From assembly GCF_002975275.1 (NCBI RefSeq), contig NZ_PCOQ01000006.1:216576-280575 (forward strand): 64,000 nucleotides of DNA, given 5' to 3'. This DNA is from Achromobacter sp. MYb9. GTDB taxonomy: Bacteria > Pseudomonadota > Gammaproteobacteria > Burkholderiales > Burkholderiaceae_B. A model generated the notes under the pieces. It was not told where the DNA came from, ran no database searches, and worked only from the letters and a program-made list of their open reading frames with translations. Of this stretch, positions 8,793-18,174 are shown one piece after another. How positions within the stretch are numbered: the stretch's first letter is position 1; each line of letters begins with the position of its first letter. The position numbers and the translations under genes are program-made.

Positions 8793-10379
8793 ATGACGAC
8801 GCTGACACAGGCCACTTCTTACGCGGACGCCCAGGCGCTCTGCACGCCGGACATGCTCTGGGCGCTGTTCGACGGCGACCGCCGGCAGATGAACATCGCC
8901 CACGAGTGCATCGACCGCCATGCCGACCGGGACCAGCCGGCCGTCATCCTGCTGCGCGCGGCCGGCGGCAGCGAGTCCTACGGTTTCAAGCAGATTTCCG
9001 ACGCCTCGTCGCGTTTCGCGCATTACCTGGCCGCCCAGGGCGTCCAGCCCGGCGACCGCGTCGCCGTGATGCTGGAACCGTCGCTGGCCTTCTACGTGGC
9101 GATGTTCGGCGCGATGAAGCGCGGTGCGATCGCGGTGCCGCTCTTTACGCTGTTCGGTCCCGATGGCATCCGGCTGCGCGTGCAGGATTGCAAGCCCAGC
9201 ATGCTGGTGACGAATGCCGAGAAAGCGCCGCTGGCGGGCGGACGCGACGACATGCGCGTCGTCATCGCGGACGGCGATTTCCTTGACACCCTGGCGGCCT
9301 TCCCGCCCCGGTACGAATGCACGACGCAGGCCGACGACCTGGCCATCTTCCAGTACACCTCCGGCACCACCCGCGAACTGCCGGACGCGGTCAAGCACAC
9401 CCACCGCGCGCTGGTCACGCTGATGATGGCCGCGCTGTACGGCACCGGCGTGCGACCGGGCGACCGCTTCATGTGCCCATCGTCCCCGGCCTGGGGCCAC
9501 GGCCTGTGGCACGGCACGCTTGCGCCGCTGGCCCTGGGCGTCACCATCGGCGCCTACGCAGGAAAATTCAATGCCGAACGCCTGCTGCAGGCCTTGCAGG
9601 AACACGGCTTCAACAACATCTCGGCGGCGGCCACCCACTACCGCATGATGCGCAACGCCGGCGTGGCGGACCAATACCGCTATCAGCTGCAAAAGGTGTC
9701 TTTTACCGGCGAACCCATCGACAGTGAAACCTCCGCCTTTGTGCAGGCCACTTTCGGGCAACCCGTCTGCAGCATGTACGGCACCACCGAAATCGGGGTT
9801 TGCCTGGTGAACTATCCGGGCGCGCCGGATTTCACGGTCAAGCCCGGTTCGCTGGGCAAGCCCGTGCCCGGCCTGCGGGTCGAAGTGCAGGACGCCAACG
9901 GCGCGCCTTGTCCGCCCGGCGTGACGGGCGAATTGAAGCTGTGGCGCCGCGACGCCTGGGTTGCCACCAAGGACTTGGGGCGCATCGACGAGGACGGCTA
10001 TTTCTGGCACGGCGGCCGTGCCGATGACGTCATTATTTCGGCGGGCTGGACGATGAGCGCCGTCGAAATCGAAGACGCCATCCTGAAGCATCGCGACGTG
10101 ACCGAGGCGGCCGCCATCGGTGTGCCCGACGCCTTGCGCGGCCAGGTCGTCAAGGCCTTCGTGGTGTCGGCCCGCCCCGGCGACGACGCCTTCATCGAAG
10201 AGATCCAGAACACCGTGCGCAGCCAATTGGCGCGGCACGAGTATCCGCGTCAGGTGGTGTTCGTGCCCGAACTGCCGAAGACGCCCGCAGGCAAGATCCA
10301 TCGCCGGAAACTGCGCGAGCAAGAGCTTGCCGGCGCCCCCGCTTCAACCGAAAACGCCGCGCCCGCCGCGCACGTCTGA
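8793..10379 (+). CDS. AMP-binding acid--CoA ligase
   Basis: 528 residues of the ANL adenylating superfamily. Visible motifs are the phosphate-binding YTSGTTRELPDAVKHTHRAL (about 187-206), SMYGTTEIGV, the hinge region DLGRIDEDGYFWHGGRADDV and the C-terminal catalytic lysine in KTPAGKIHRR. The enzyme activates a carboxylic acid with ATP to an acyl-AMP and then to the CoA thioester. The architecture resembles the acetate/benzoate ligase branch, but substrate cannot be assigned. Start at 8793 was preferred over an in-frame TTG nine codons earlier. First gene of an operon with a hydratase, a CoA-transferase and a receptor, controlled by the divergent IclR. Confidence 0.88.
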   Translation: MTTLTQATSYADAQALCTPDMLWALFDGDRRQMNIAHECIDRHADRDQPAVILLRAAGGSESYGFKQISDASSRFAHYLAAQGVQPGDRVAVMLEPSLAFYVAMFGAMKRGAIAVPLFTLFGPDGIRLRVQDCKPSMLVTNAEKAPLAGGRDDMRVVIADGDFLDTLAAFPPRYECTTQADDLAIFQYTSGTTRELPDAVKHTHRALVTLMMAALYGTGVRPGDRFMCPSSPAWGHGLWHGTLAPLALGVTIGAYAGKFNAERLLQALQEHGFNNISAAATHYRMMRNAGVADQYRYQLQKVSFTGEPIDSETSAFVQATFGQPVCSMYGTTEIGVCLVNYPGAPDFTVKPGSLGKPVPGLRVEVQDANGAPCPPGVTGELKLWRRDAWVATKDLGRIDEDGYFWHGGRADDVIISAGWTMSAVEIEDAILKHRDVTEAAAIGVPDALRGQVVKAFVVSARPGDDAFIEEIQNTVRSQLARHEYPRQVVFVPELPKTPAGKIHRRKLREQELAGAPASTENAAPAAHV

Positions 10380-10401
10380 CCCATCCCCCCCAGGAGACAT
10401 C

Positions 10402-11547
10402 ATGCTGACCAAGACCAAGACCGAAAGAAGCTTCCCGACCATCACCGAGCGCGGCCTGGACGAACTCCGCGCGCGGATCGGCGTCAAGATCGGCGTCACC
10501 GCCGAGCCGTGGTGCTACGAGGCCACGCGCGACAACATCCGCCACTACGCCCATGGCATCGGCGACGACAACCCCTTGTGGTGCGACCCGGAATACGCGG
10601 CCAAGACGCAGCACGGCGGCATCATCGCGCTGCCCAGCTTCCTGTTTTCAACCAGCCGCATCGTGTCGGGCTACGTGGGCGGGCTGCCCGGCGTGCACGC
10701 CATGTGGTCGGGCGCCGACTGGACGTGGCACCAGGCCGTCAAGCGCAACGACGTCATCTCGACCGAAGCGCATTTGAAGAACCTGATCGAACACCAGACC
10801 CGATTCGCCGGTCGCGCGGTGCAGCAGATTTATCACGTGGACTTCTTCAACCAGGAAGGCGACAAAGTCGCCGAGGCCGACAGCTGGTGCTTCCGCACGG
10901 AACGCGACCACGCCCGCGAACAGGGCAGCAAGTACAAGGAAGTGCGTGCCCGCGAGCCCCGCCGCTACAGCCCCGAGGAAATCAAAGAAGCCTACAAGCT
11001 GTACGCGCAGGAAGAAGTGCGCGGCGCCACGCCGCGCTACTGGGAAGACGTGAAGGAAGGCCAAGAACTACCCGTGATGTTCAAGGGCCCCATGACGGTG
11101 ACGGGCTTCATTGCCTACGCACAAGGTTGGGGCGGCCTGTACATCCGCGCCAACAAGCTGGCGTGGCAACTGATCGACGCGCATCCCGGCGTGGGCATCA
11201 CCAACCGCTTCGGCATCCCCGATGTGCCGGAACGCGTGCACTGGGAAGAGGAATTCGCGCTGGAAGTGGGCGCGCCGGGCGCGTACGACTATGGCCCGGA
11301 GCGAAATTCGTGGCTGACGCATCACCTGACCAATTGGATGGGCGACGCCGGCTTCCTGCGCAAGTCCACGTGCAAGATCCGCCGCCACAACCCCGAGGGC
11401 GACATGCTGTTCTTCAAGGGCCGCGTCAAGCGCAAGTACGTCGAAGACGGCCGCCATCTGGTCGAGATCGAACAAGAAGCCCGCAACCAGGACGACGAAC
11501 TGTCCGTGCTGGGTTCAGGCGTGGTTGAATTGCCCACCCGCGGATAA
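10402..11547 (+). CDS. MaoC-like (hotdog) acyl-CoA hydratase/dehydratase, two-domain
   Basis: 381 residues, starting at ATG 10402 after AGGAGA. The N-terminal half (about 10-165) resembles the FAS1-type dehydratase domain (ATRDNIRHYAHGIGDDNPLW), and the second half (about 200-375) is a second hotdog/MaoC unit. Such tandem hotdog proteins hydrate or dehydrate CoA thioesters. Directly downstream of a CoA ligase, it would act on the activated acid. The catalytic Asp/His of the GDDNPLWCDPEYA segment agree with the R-hydratase pattern. The substrate is unknown. Confidence 0.85.
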   Translation: MLTKTKTERSFPTITERGLDELRARIGVKIGVTAEPWCYEATRDNIRHYAHGIGDDNPLWCDPEYAAKTQHGGIIALPSFLFSTSRIVSGYVGGLPGVHAMWSGADWTWHQAVKRNDVISTEAHLKNLIEHQTRFAGRAVQQIYHVDFFNQEGDKVAEADSWCFRTERDHAREQGSKYKEVRAREPRRYSPEEIKEAYKLYAQEEVRGATPRYWEDVKEGQELPVMFKGPMTVTGFIAYAQGWGGLYIRANKLAWQLIDAHPGVGITNRFGIPDVPERVHWEEEFALEVGAPGAYDYGPERNSWLTHHLTNWMGDAGFLRKSTCKIRRHNPEGDMLFFKGRVKRKYVEDGRHLVEIEQEARNQDDELSVLGSGVVELPTRG

Positions 11548-11578
11548 CGCGTCGGACACGACCAAATCGAGGTCAATG

Positions 11579-12832
11579 ATGTCTGGTTCATCGGAGCATG
11601 CTGCAAACGCCCCGGATGCTCCCCACGCCCGCGCCGGCGGCGCGCTGGCGGGCGTCCGGGTGATCGATCTGTCCAGGGTGCTGGCGGGGCCGCTATGTAC
11701 CCAGATGCTGGCCGACCAGGGCGCGGACGTGATCAAGGTCGAACCGCCCGGCGGCGACGAGACCCGCACGCTGGGCCCGCCCGTGAACGCGGATGGCGAC
11801 GCCGCCTACTTCACCGCCGTCAACCGGGGCAAGCGCGCGATCGGACTCGACCTGTCCCTGGCCGGGGGCCGCGACGTGCTGTTGCGGCTGCTGGAAGATG
11901 CCGACATTCTGGTCGAGAACTTCATTCCGGGCACGATGGCCAGGTGGGGGCTGGACTACGAGACGGACCTCAAGCCGCGCTTTCCTCAATTGATCTACTG
12001 CGCGATCTCGGGATTCGGCGCCGACGGCCCGCTGGGCGGCCTGCCCGGCTACGACGCCATCCTGCAAGCCATGTGCGGGCTGATGAGCGTGAACGGCGCC
12101 CCGGCCAGCGGCCCGACCCGCATCGGCGTCCCCATCGTCGACCACCTGACGGGCTACACCGCGCAAGCGGGCATCCTGTTGGCGCTGTATCACCGAGCGC
12201 GCACCGGCCGGGGCCAGCGCGTGGACGCCACGCTATTCGACACCGCGCTCAGCCTGTTGGTGCCACACGCGGCCAACTGGATGCACACGCAGCGCGCGCC
12301 GGGGCTGTTGGGCAGCGCGCACCCCAACATCGCGCCATACGACCGCTTCGCCTGCCGCGATGGCGAGATCTTCCTGGGCATCGTGAACGACCGCCAATTC
12401 CGCAAGTTCTGCGAATACATCGAGCTTGCGCCGTTGCTGGAGGACGCACGCTTCGCGACCAACCGCCAACGGCTTGAACACCGCGACGCCTTGCGCGCCG
12501 CGCTTGACACGGCGCTTGCCCGCCACACGCGCGATGCCGTCTGCCGAGACCTGATGCGGCTGGGCGTGCCCGCGGGACCGGTCCACAGCGTGCCCGAGGC
12601 CTTCGAGCAGGCGCATTCGACGCATCGCGGCATGCGCATCGACCGCGACGGCTATCACGGCATCGGCGCCGCCACGCGGCTGTCCGACGCGCCCGTGCGC
12701 GTGCGCCGGCTGCCCCCTGCCTATTCGCAGCACACCGACGAGGTCCTCCGGGAGGCCGGCCTCGACGACACCCAGATCGCGGCGCTGCGGGACCAAGGCG
12801 TCTTGCCGCGAGGGCCTTCTTCGACGCCGTAG
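11579..12832 (+). CDS. CaiB/BaiF (class III) CoA-transferase
   Basis: 417 residues. Family signatures are VRVIDLSRVLAGPLCTQML near the N-terminus, GADVIKVEPP, the VNRGKRAIGLDLS segment and the VDATLFDTALSLL stretch carrying the nucleophilic aspartate. These enzymes move CoA between carboxylic acids by a glutamyl/aspartyl-CoA mechanism. Start at 11579 is favoured because GAGG (11569-11572) is correctly spaced; an ATG three bases earlier and a TTG inside the previous gene are alternatives. Having both a ligase and a CoA-transferase in one operon suggests two acids, or activation of one and recycling of CoA onto another. Confidence 0.88.
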   Translation: MSGSSEHAANAPDAPHARAGGALAGVRVIDLSRVLAGPLCTQMLADQGADVIKVEPPGGDETRTLGPPVNADGDAAYFTAVNRGKRAIGLDLSLAGGRDVLLRLLEDADILVENFIPGTMARWGLDYETDLKPRFPQLIYCAISGFGADGPLGGLPGYDAILQAMCGLMSVNGAPASGPTRIGVPIVDHLTGYTAQAGILLALYHRARTGRGQRVDATLFDTALSLLVPHAANWMHTQRAPGLLGSAHPNIAPYDRFACRDGEIFLGIVNDRQFRKFCEYIELAPLLEDARFATNRQRLEHRDALRAALDTALARHTRDAVCRDLMRLGVPAGPVHSVPEAFEQAHSTHRGMRIDRDGYHGIGAATRLSDAPVRVRRLPPAYSQHTDEVLREAGLDDTQIAALRDQGVLPRGPSSTP

Positions 12833-12874
12833 CACCCCCCACCGCTACCCAATAAGAAAATCCAGGAGACCACC

Positions 12875-13840
12875 ATGAAGACCATACGCCTGATGGCCGC
12901 GCTAGCGGCATCCCTGCTATTCACGCAACCCACCGCGGCCGCCGACGCCTATCCCTCCAAACCCATCAAATTGATCGTCCCCTATCAGGCCGGCCAAGGC
13001 ACCGATGTCGCCGGCCGCTATCTGGCCGAGTATCTGGCCCGGGCCCTGGGGCAACCTCTCATCGTGGAAAACCGCCCCGGCGCGGGCGGCAACATCGGCG
13101 CCTCGGAAGCGGCGCGCGCGGCGCCCGACGGCTACACGTTGTTGATGGGAACCAACGGCACGCACGTGCTGAACGAATACATGTATTCGTCCACGGCCTT
13201 CGACCCTGACCGCGACTTCGAACCCGTGATGCTGGTCAGTTCCTTTCCAATGGTGCTGCTGACGCCGCCGGGATCCCCGTACGCCAATCTGGCCGACCTG
13301 CGGGACGCCAAGAAAGCCAAGGCCGACAGCATCAACGTCGGCATGCCCAGCACCACCGCGCGGCTTGTCTTCGAACTGCTCAAGCAGCAAGGCGTCAACA
13401 GCATGCGCGGCATTCCGTACAAGGGGTCGGCCACCGCCACCACCGACCTCATGGGCGGACAGGTGCAGATCGGCATCGACACCGTCAGCGCCGCGCGGTC
13501 GTTCATCACCAGCGGCAAGCTGCGGGCGCTGGCCGTGACATCGTTGAAGGAATCCGCGTTGTTGCCCGGCGTGAAATCGATCGCCGAGCAGGGCCTGCCC
13601 GGCTTTCAGGTCATCGCGTGGAATGGCCTGTACGCCCCCAAGGGCACCCCGCCCGCCATCGTGCAGCGCTTGAACGCCGAACTGGCGGGCATCCTGGCGC
13701 GCCCCGAGGTGCGGCAGCGGCTGTTGGAACTGGGCCATGAGCCCGGCGGCGGCACGCCTGCGGAGCTGACCGCGTTTTCGCGCAGCGAACGGCTGAAGTG
13801 GCAGCCGCTGATCGTCCAGGCGGGCTTGAAGGCAGAGTAA
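12875..13840 (+). CDS. Bug-type (TTT family) periplasmic substrate-binding protein
   Basis: 321 residues with a clear signal peptide (MKTIRLMAALAASLLFTQPTAA, cleavage near AAA|DAYPSK). It shows the usual Bug hallmarks: YPSKPIKLIVPYQAGQGTDV, PLIVENRPGAGGNIG, the APDGYTLLMG segment and a C-terminal GLYAPKGTPPAIVQRLN. Bug proteins bind small carboxylates, often via two water-mediated carboxylate contacts. Here the gene ends an acid-CoA ligase operon, so the ligand is probably the substrate of that pathway. No TctA/TctB membrane genes accompany it. Confidence 0.93.
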   Translation: MKTIRLMAALAASLLFTQPTAAADAYPSKPIKLIVPYQAGQGTDVAGRYLAEYLARALGQPLIVENRPGAGGNIGASEAARAAPDGYTLLMGTNGTHVLNEYMYSSTAFDPDRDFEPVMLVSSFPMVLLTPPGSPYANLADLRDAKKAKADSINVGMPSTTARLVFELLKQQGVNSMRGIPYKGSATATTDLMGGQVQIGIDTVSAARSFITSGKLRALAVTSLKESALLPGVKSIAEQGLPGFQVIAWNGLYAPKGTPPAIVQRLNAELAGILARPEVRQRLLELGHEPGGGTPAELTAFSRSERLKWQPLIVQAGLKAE

Positions 13841-13870
13841 CGGGCCGCGCCGCGGGCGGATTTGCGCCGG

Positions 13871-15289
13871 TCAGGCCGTCGCAGGCCCGCTTCGATTCCG
13901 CCCCACCGCTGCAATGGCCAACGCCAGCAACAGCAACGCCGCCGCCAGGCCATACGTCCAGCTCATGCCCGTCGCCAGCGCGGCGGGCGGCGCAACCCGC
14001 AAGTCGCCCGCCCCCGACGCCCAGGCGAACACCGCGCCCATCAGCGACGCCCCGGTGATGAATCCCAGATTGCGCGACAAGTTCAGCAGGCCCGAGAGCG
14101 CGCCGCGTTGCGCGGCGCCGGCCTCCGTCATGACCGCGCTGCTGTTCGCGGCCTGGAACAGGGCGTAGCCAGCGGTGATCACCACCAACGGCGCCACGTA
14201 ACCCACCGCGCCGAACGCCACCGGTGCCAGCGACAGACCGATTGCCCCCACGGCCATGGCAATCAACGCCGCCCCCATCACGCGCTGGGCGCCGTAGCGG
14301 TCGACAGCCCGGCCCGCCGGCACGCCCGCCAGCGCGGCCACGATCGGGCCGCAAGACATCGCAAGCCCCACCTGCGCCGCGTTCAACCCCAAGCCGCCTG
14401 CAAGGTAGAACGGCCCGACGACCAGCGTCGTCATCATGACCGTGGAAACCAGCCCGTTCGCCGTCACGCCCGCGCTCAGCACGGGGCGGCGAAACAGCGC
14501 CAGCCCGATCAGCGGCGATGCCGAGCGGGCCTGCGACTGCACGAAGGCCGCGGCCGCCACCACGGCAACCGCCAATAGCGCCCCGCTTATCCAGTCAAAA
14601 CCGCTTCCGGCCCGGGTCATCGCCAGCGCATACGCGGCGATGCTTGCGGCCAGCAGCAACGACCCCAGTGAATCGAAGCGCGCGCGGGGCGTTGCCGTCG
14701 CCCGCTGATCCGGCGGAAGGTGAAACCACGCCAGCCCGAACGCCAGCGCGCCCAACGGCAGATTGATGAGAAAGATCGACGGCCAGCCCACCCCGGCCAC
14801 CAGCATGCCGCCCAGCGCGGGCCCCAGCGCCGTGCCAATGGCCGACATCGTTCCCAGCAGCCCCATCACGCTGCCCGTCTTTTCTTTGGGCGCGGCCTCG
14901 CTGGCGAACGCCAGCGTCAACGCCATCATGATTGCCGCGCCCAGCCCTTGCACGGCACGCGCGGCAACCAATGCTCCCAGCCACGGCGCGGCGCCGCACA
15001 GCGCCGACCCCGCCGTGAACAAACCGATTCCGGCCAGCATCAACCGACGACGGCCGACCAGATCCCCCAGGCGGCCCACGCTGACAATCAGCGTGGTGAT
15101 GGCCAGCAGATACGCCAGCACGATCCATTGCACCGCCTGGAACGGCGCATCGAAGGCCTGGGCCAACGCCGGAAGCGCAACGTTGGCGATGCTGGTGCCC
15201 AGGGCGGGCAGCAGCATCGACACCGACAAGCAGGCCAACAGCGGCACAGAGGGGCGGACGGGGGAATTCGGCGGAACGGCGGTACGCAT
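13871..15289 (-). CDS. MFS drug:H+ antiporter (DHA2-like)
   Basis: 472 residues, highly hydrophobic, with 12-14 predicted helices. Motif A of MFS carriers is visible as GRLGDLVGRRRLMLAG, and the antiporter motif C-like segment GTALGPALGGMLVAGVGW lies in helix 5. These support an exporter. The start at 15289 (MRTAVPPNSP) is chosen because residues upstream of it lack coding character. The gene is divergent from a LysR regulator at 15448 across 158 bp, the usual layout for a regulated pump. Confidence 0.87.
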   Translation of the reverse strand: MRTAVPPNSPVRPSVPLLACLSVSMLLPALGTSIANVALPALAQAFDAPFQAVQWIVLAYLLAITTLIVSVGRLGDLVGRRRLMLAGIGLFTAGSALCGAAPWLGALVAARAVQGLGAAIMMALTLAFASEAAPKEKTGSVMGLLGTMSAIGTALGPALGGMLVAGVGWPSIFLINLPLGALAFGLAWFHLPPDQRATATPRARFDSLGSLLLAASIAAYALAMTRAGSGFDWISGALLAVAVVAAAAFVQSQARSASPLIGLALFRRPVLSAGVTANGLVSTVMMTTLVVGPFYLAGGLGLNAAQVGLAMSCGPIVAALAGVPAGRAVDRYGAQRVMGAALIAMAVGAIGLSLAPVAFGAVGYVAPLVVITAGYALFQAANSSAVMTEAGAAQRGALSGLLNLSRNLGFITGASLMGAVFAWASGAGDLRVAPPAALATGMSWTYGLAAALLLLALAIAAVGRNRSGPATA

Positions 15290-15411
15290 GGGCTGGCCTG
15301 CAAGAATTTCGGACGCCGACGCGACGCCCTGCACACATGCTAGGCGTTGCCCGGACCTGGCGGAAGACGCAGCATTTGCACTAAATACCTGCACCAGACG
15401 CGCTATCAAAA

Positions 15412-15447
15412 CCTGCCACGGCACGCCAACCGTGCTACGTTTGCAGG
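15412..15447. promoter_or_regulatory. nested inverted repeat abutting the LysR start
   Basis: The outer arms CCTGC (15412-15416) and GCAGG (15443-15447) and the inner arms GCACG (15421-15425) and CGTGC (15431-15435) form a nested dyad ending one base before the ATG. It may be the LysR autoregulatory site or an mRNA hairpin covering the ribosome-binding site; GCAGG doubles as the only Shine-Dalgarno candidate. Confidence 0.4.
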
Positions 15448-16335
<888 letters not shown>

Positions 16336-16351
16336 CAGCGTCGCCCCGCGC

Positions 16352-17908
16352 TTACTTCCCTTTCGGCGCGCTGGCCGCCAGCGTGTCGAACTGCTTGTCC
16401 AGGTCCGCCAGCGACTTGTCGATGTGATCGCGGCGTTCCTTGATCCACTTGCCCTGCGACGCCAATTGCTCGCGCGCGGCCTTCAGCATGCGATCCATTT
16501 CGGCGGGCTGGGGACCGCCGCTGGTGGCCCGGTTCTTCACGATGGCCACCGGGTCCAGCGTCGAGCGGAATTCGGCTTCGCTCATCGGCAACTCGTTGCC
16601 GTACTTCGAGTCCTTCATGGAATCGGCATAGATGCGGCGAGCCTGCTCATACGGAAAGTCCAGCGGCTTGATATTGTTGGCCTTCGCGTAGGTCACCACC
16701 TCTGAGGCAAAGTGGTGCCCGTCGCGGAACGGCAGCTTGTACTTGCGCATCAGCACGTCGGCCAATTCCTGCGATGCGGTCCAGTCGCTGTTCAGCTCTT
16801 CAAGCGCGCGCTCCGGGCTGATGACCATGGCCTTGAGCACACGGTCCCAACGCTTCAGCGCCGAGATGCCGCTGTCCACCATCGCCGAGTTCTGCTTCAC
16901 GTCCTTGGGGTCGCTCATGCCCGGCGTGATGTTGTGCGTCTGGATCACCGGCCCCATCGCCAGCGTCACGGCGGTCGACGCGTCGCTGCGCGTGTCGTTC
17001 AACAGGCCGGGGTTGCGCTTTTGCGGCATGGCGCTGGACACGTAGGTATTGCCGCCCCCCTCTTCCAGCAGGATCCAGGGGCGCGACTGCGCGTACTGCG
17101 TCATGACGTCTTCGACGAAGTTGCCGGTGCGCAGCGCAATGCTGGTGACGATAGACGCCACTTCCACCGGCTGATCCATCGACGAGATCTGCGAGGCGTC
17201 GTAGGCGTTGTCGACCAGCGCCTCGAAGCCCAGGTATTGCGCCATGCGCTTGCGGTCCAGCGGCCAGCTGGTGCCGTTCAGCACCGTCGTGCCCATGGGC
17301 GAGCGGTCGATGCGGGCGTAGGCTTCGCGAATGCGCTGGGCGTCGCGCGCCAGGCCCGCGGCCTGGCCCAGCAGATAGTGCCCATAGCTGTTGGGCTGCG
17401 CGGCCACGCCATTGGTGTAGTTCGGCACGATCGTGCCGGCGTGCTTGGCGGCCAGTTCGACCAGCGTGGTGGACGTCTTGTTCAACTGGTCGGCCAGCTC
17501 CAGCAGCTTGTCGCGCAGGATGGCGCTGCGGTAGGTCGCGTGCATGTCCTGGCTGGAGCGGCCCGCGTGCAGCAACGTCACGTCTTCGCCCGCCGCCTTG
17601 ATCAGCAACGGTTCGAAGGTGATGACGCTGGCGGGACGCTTGGCGCCCGGCTGGTTGCCGTCGCTGATCACCTTGGCGACCCCGGCCGCCAGGCGCGGCG
17701 CGATGGACTTGTCCAGCAGGCCTTCATCGGTGTTGATGACGGCGGTGGCTTTGTTGATTTCCCCCAACCAGAAGAAAGGGTCCCGGGGAACGGCAGTGGC
17801 GGTGGCAGCCGCAGCCGGCGCGGCAGCGGGCGCTTGCTGGGCGAACGCGGCGTGCGTGCCCAGCGACATGACCAGGGCGGTGCCCAGGGTGGGAAGGAAC
17901 TGTCTCAT
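16352..17908 (-). CDS. exported fumarate-lyase superfamily protein (argininosuccinate-lyase-like)
   Basis: 518 residues. A signal peptide (MRQFLPTLGTALVMSLGTHA, cleavage near AFA|QQ) is followed by an Ala/Pro linker and a fumarase/aspartase-superfamily fold. Conserved regions are the LHAGRSSQDMHATYRS segment, matching the substrate-binding GRSRNDQ region of argininosuccinate lyase, and the signature SSAMPQKRNPG (around residue 295) with its catalytic-loop serine. Superfamily members cleave C-N or C-O bonds to release fumarate and are normally cytosolic, so export is unusual. The role may be extracytoplasmic breakdown of an N-succinyl compound or an amino-polycarboxylate. No arg genes are nearby. 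Confidence 0.82.
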   Translation of the reverse strand: MRQFLPTLGTALVMSLGTHAAFAQQAPAAAPAAAATATAVPRDPFFWLGEINKATAVINTDEGLLDKSIAPRLAAGVAKVISDGNQPGAKRPASVITFEPLLIKAAGEDVTLLHAGRSSQDMHATYRSAILRDKLLELADQLNKTSTTLVELAAKHAGTIVPNYTNGVAAQPNSYGHYLLGQAAGLARDAQRIREAYARIDRSPMGTTVLNGTSWPLDRKRMAQYLGFEALVDNAYDASQISSMDQPVEVASIVTSIALRTGNFVEDVMTQYAQSRPWILLEEGGGNTYVSSAMPQKRNPGLLNDTRSDASTAVTLAMGPVIQTHNITPGMSDPKDVKQNSAMVDSGISALKRWDRVLKAMVISPERALEELNSDWTASQELADVLMRKYKLPFRDGHHFASEVVTYAKANNIKPLDFPYEQARRIYADSMKDSKYGNELPMSEAEFRSTLDPVAIVKNRATSGGPQPAEMDRMLKAAREQLASQGKWIKERRDHIDKSLADLDKQFDTLAASAPKGK

Positions 17909-18005
17909 GGCGTTCTCGTTATGTAGGGGCGGTGCGGTAGTTTATGGAAAAGCCCCCGGCCCGAAAACCCGGTTTTTCACGAGTAGCCGGCGAAGACGTA
18001 ACGAT

Positions 18006-18027
18006 GGGCGCTGACTCAGCAGCGCCC
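18006..18027. repeat. 8-bp stem hairpin in the lyase/benE intergenic region
   Basis: GGGCGCTG (18006-18013) pairs with CAGCGCCC (18020-18027) across a 6-base loop. It lies between divergent genes, so it is not a 3'-end terminator; a regulatory or leader hairpin is possible. Confidence 0.4.
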
Positions 18028-18063
18028 AACGGGAAGCCCGATACTCGCGTAGCCCGCCAAAGC

Positions 18064-18104
18064 GGTCTGCTGACACGTGCCAAAGTGGCATGAATTAGCA
18101 GTCC
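18064..18104. promoter_or_regulatory. nested symmetric operator-like element upstream of benE
   Basis: TGCCA-AAG-TGGCA (18078-18090) is flanked at exactly equal distances (6 bases each side) by CTGCT (18067-18071) and AGCAG (18097-18101); GG at 18064-18065 and CC at 18103-18104 extend the symmetry. Everything centres on 18084. The element lies 70-110 bp before benE. It is most likely the binding site of an unidentified regulator. Confidence 0.55.
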
Positions 18105-18174
18105 ACATCACTCCTACACTTCATGCCTTGTGCTGGCCGCCCCCTGCGGCCCCGTACGCAATGTGGAGTGCTTC

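Noticed and set aside
8712..10322. A 536-codon minus-strand open frame opposite the acid-CoA ligase
   Set aside because: It is the antisense of a well-supported gene, rich in Arg/His/Val as expected for a GC-rich shadow frame, and lacks any recognisable domain.
16712..17926. A 404-codon plus-strand frame opposite the lyase-like gene
   Set aside because: Antisense to a protein with conserved lyase motifs and a signal peptide; no start site evidence.
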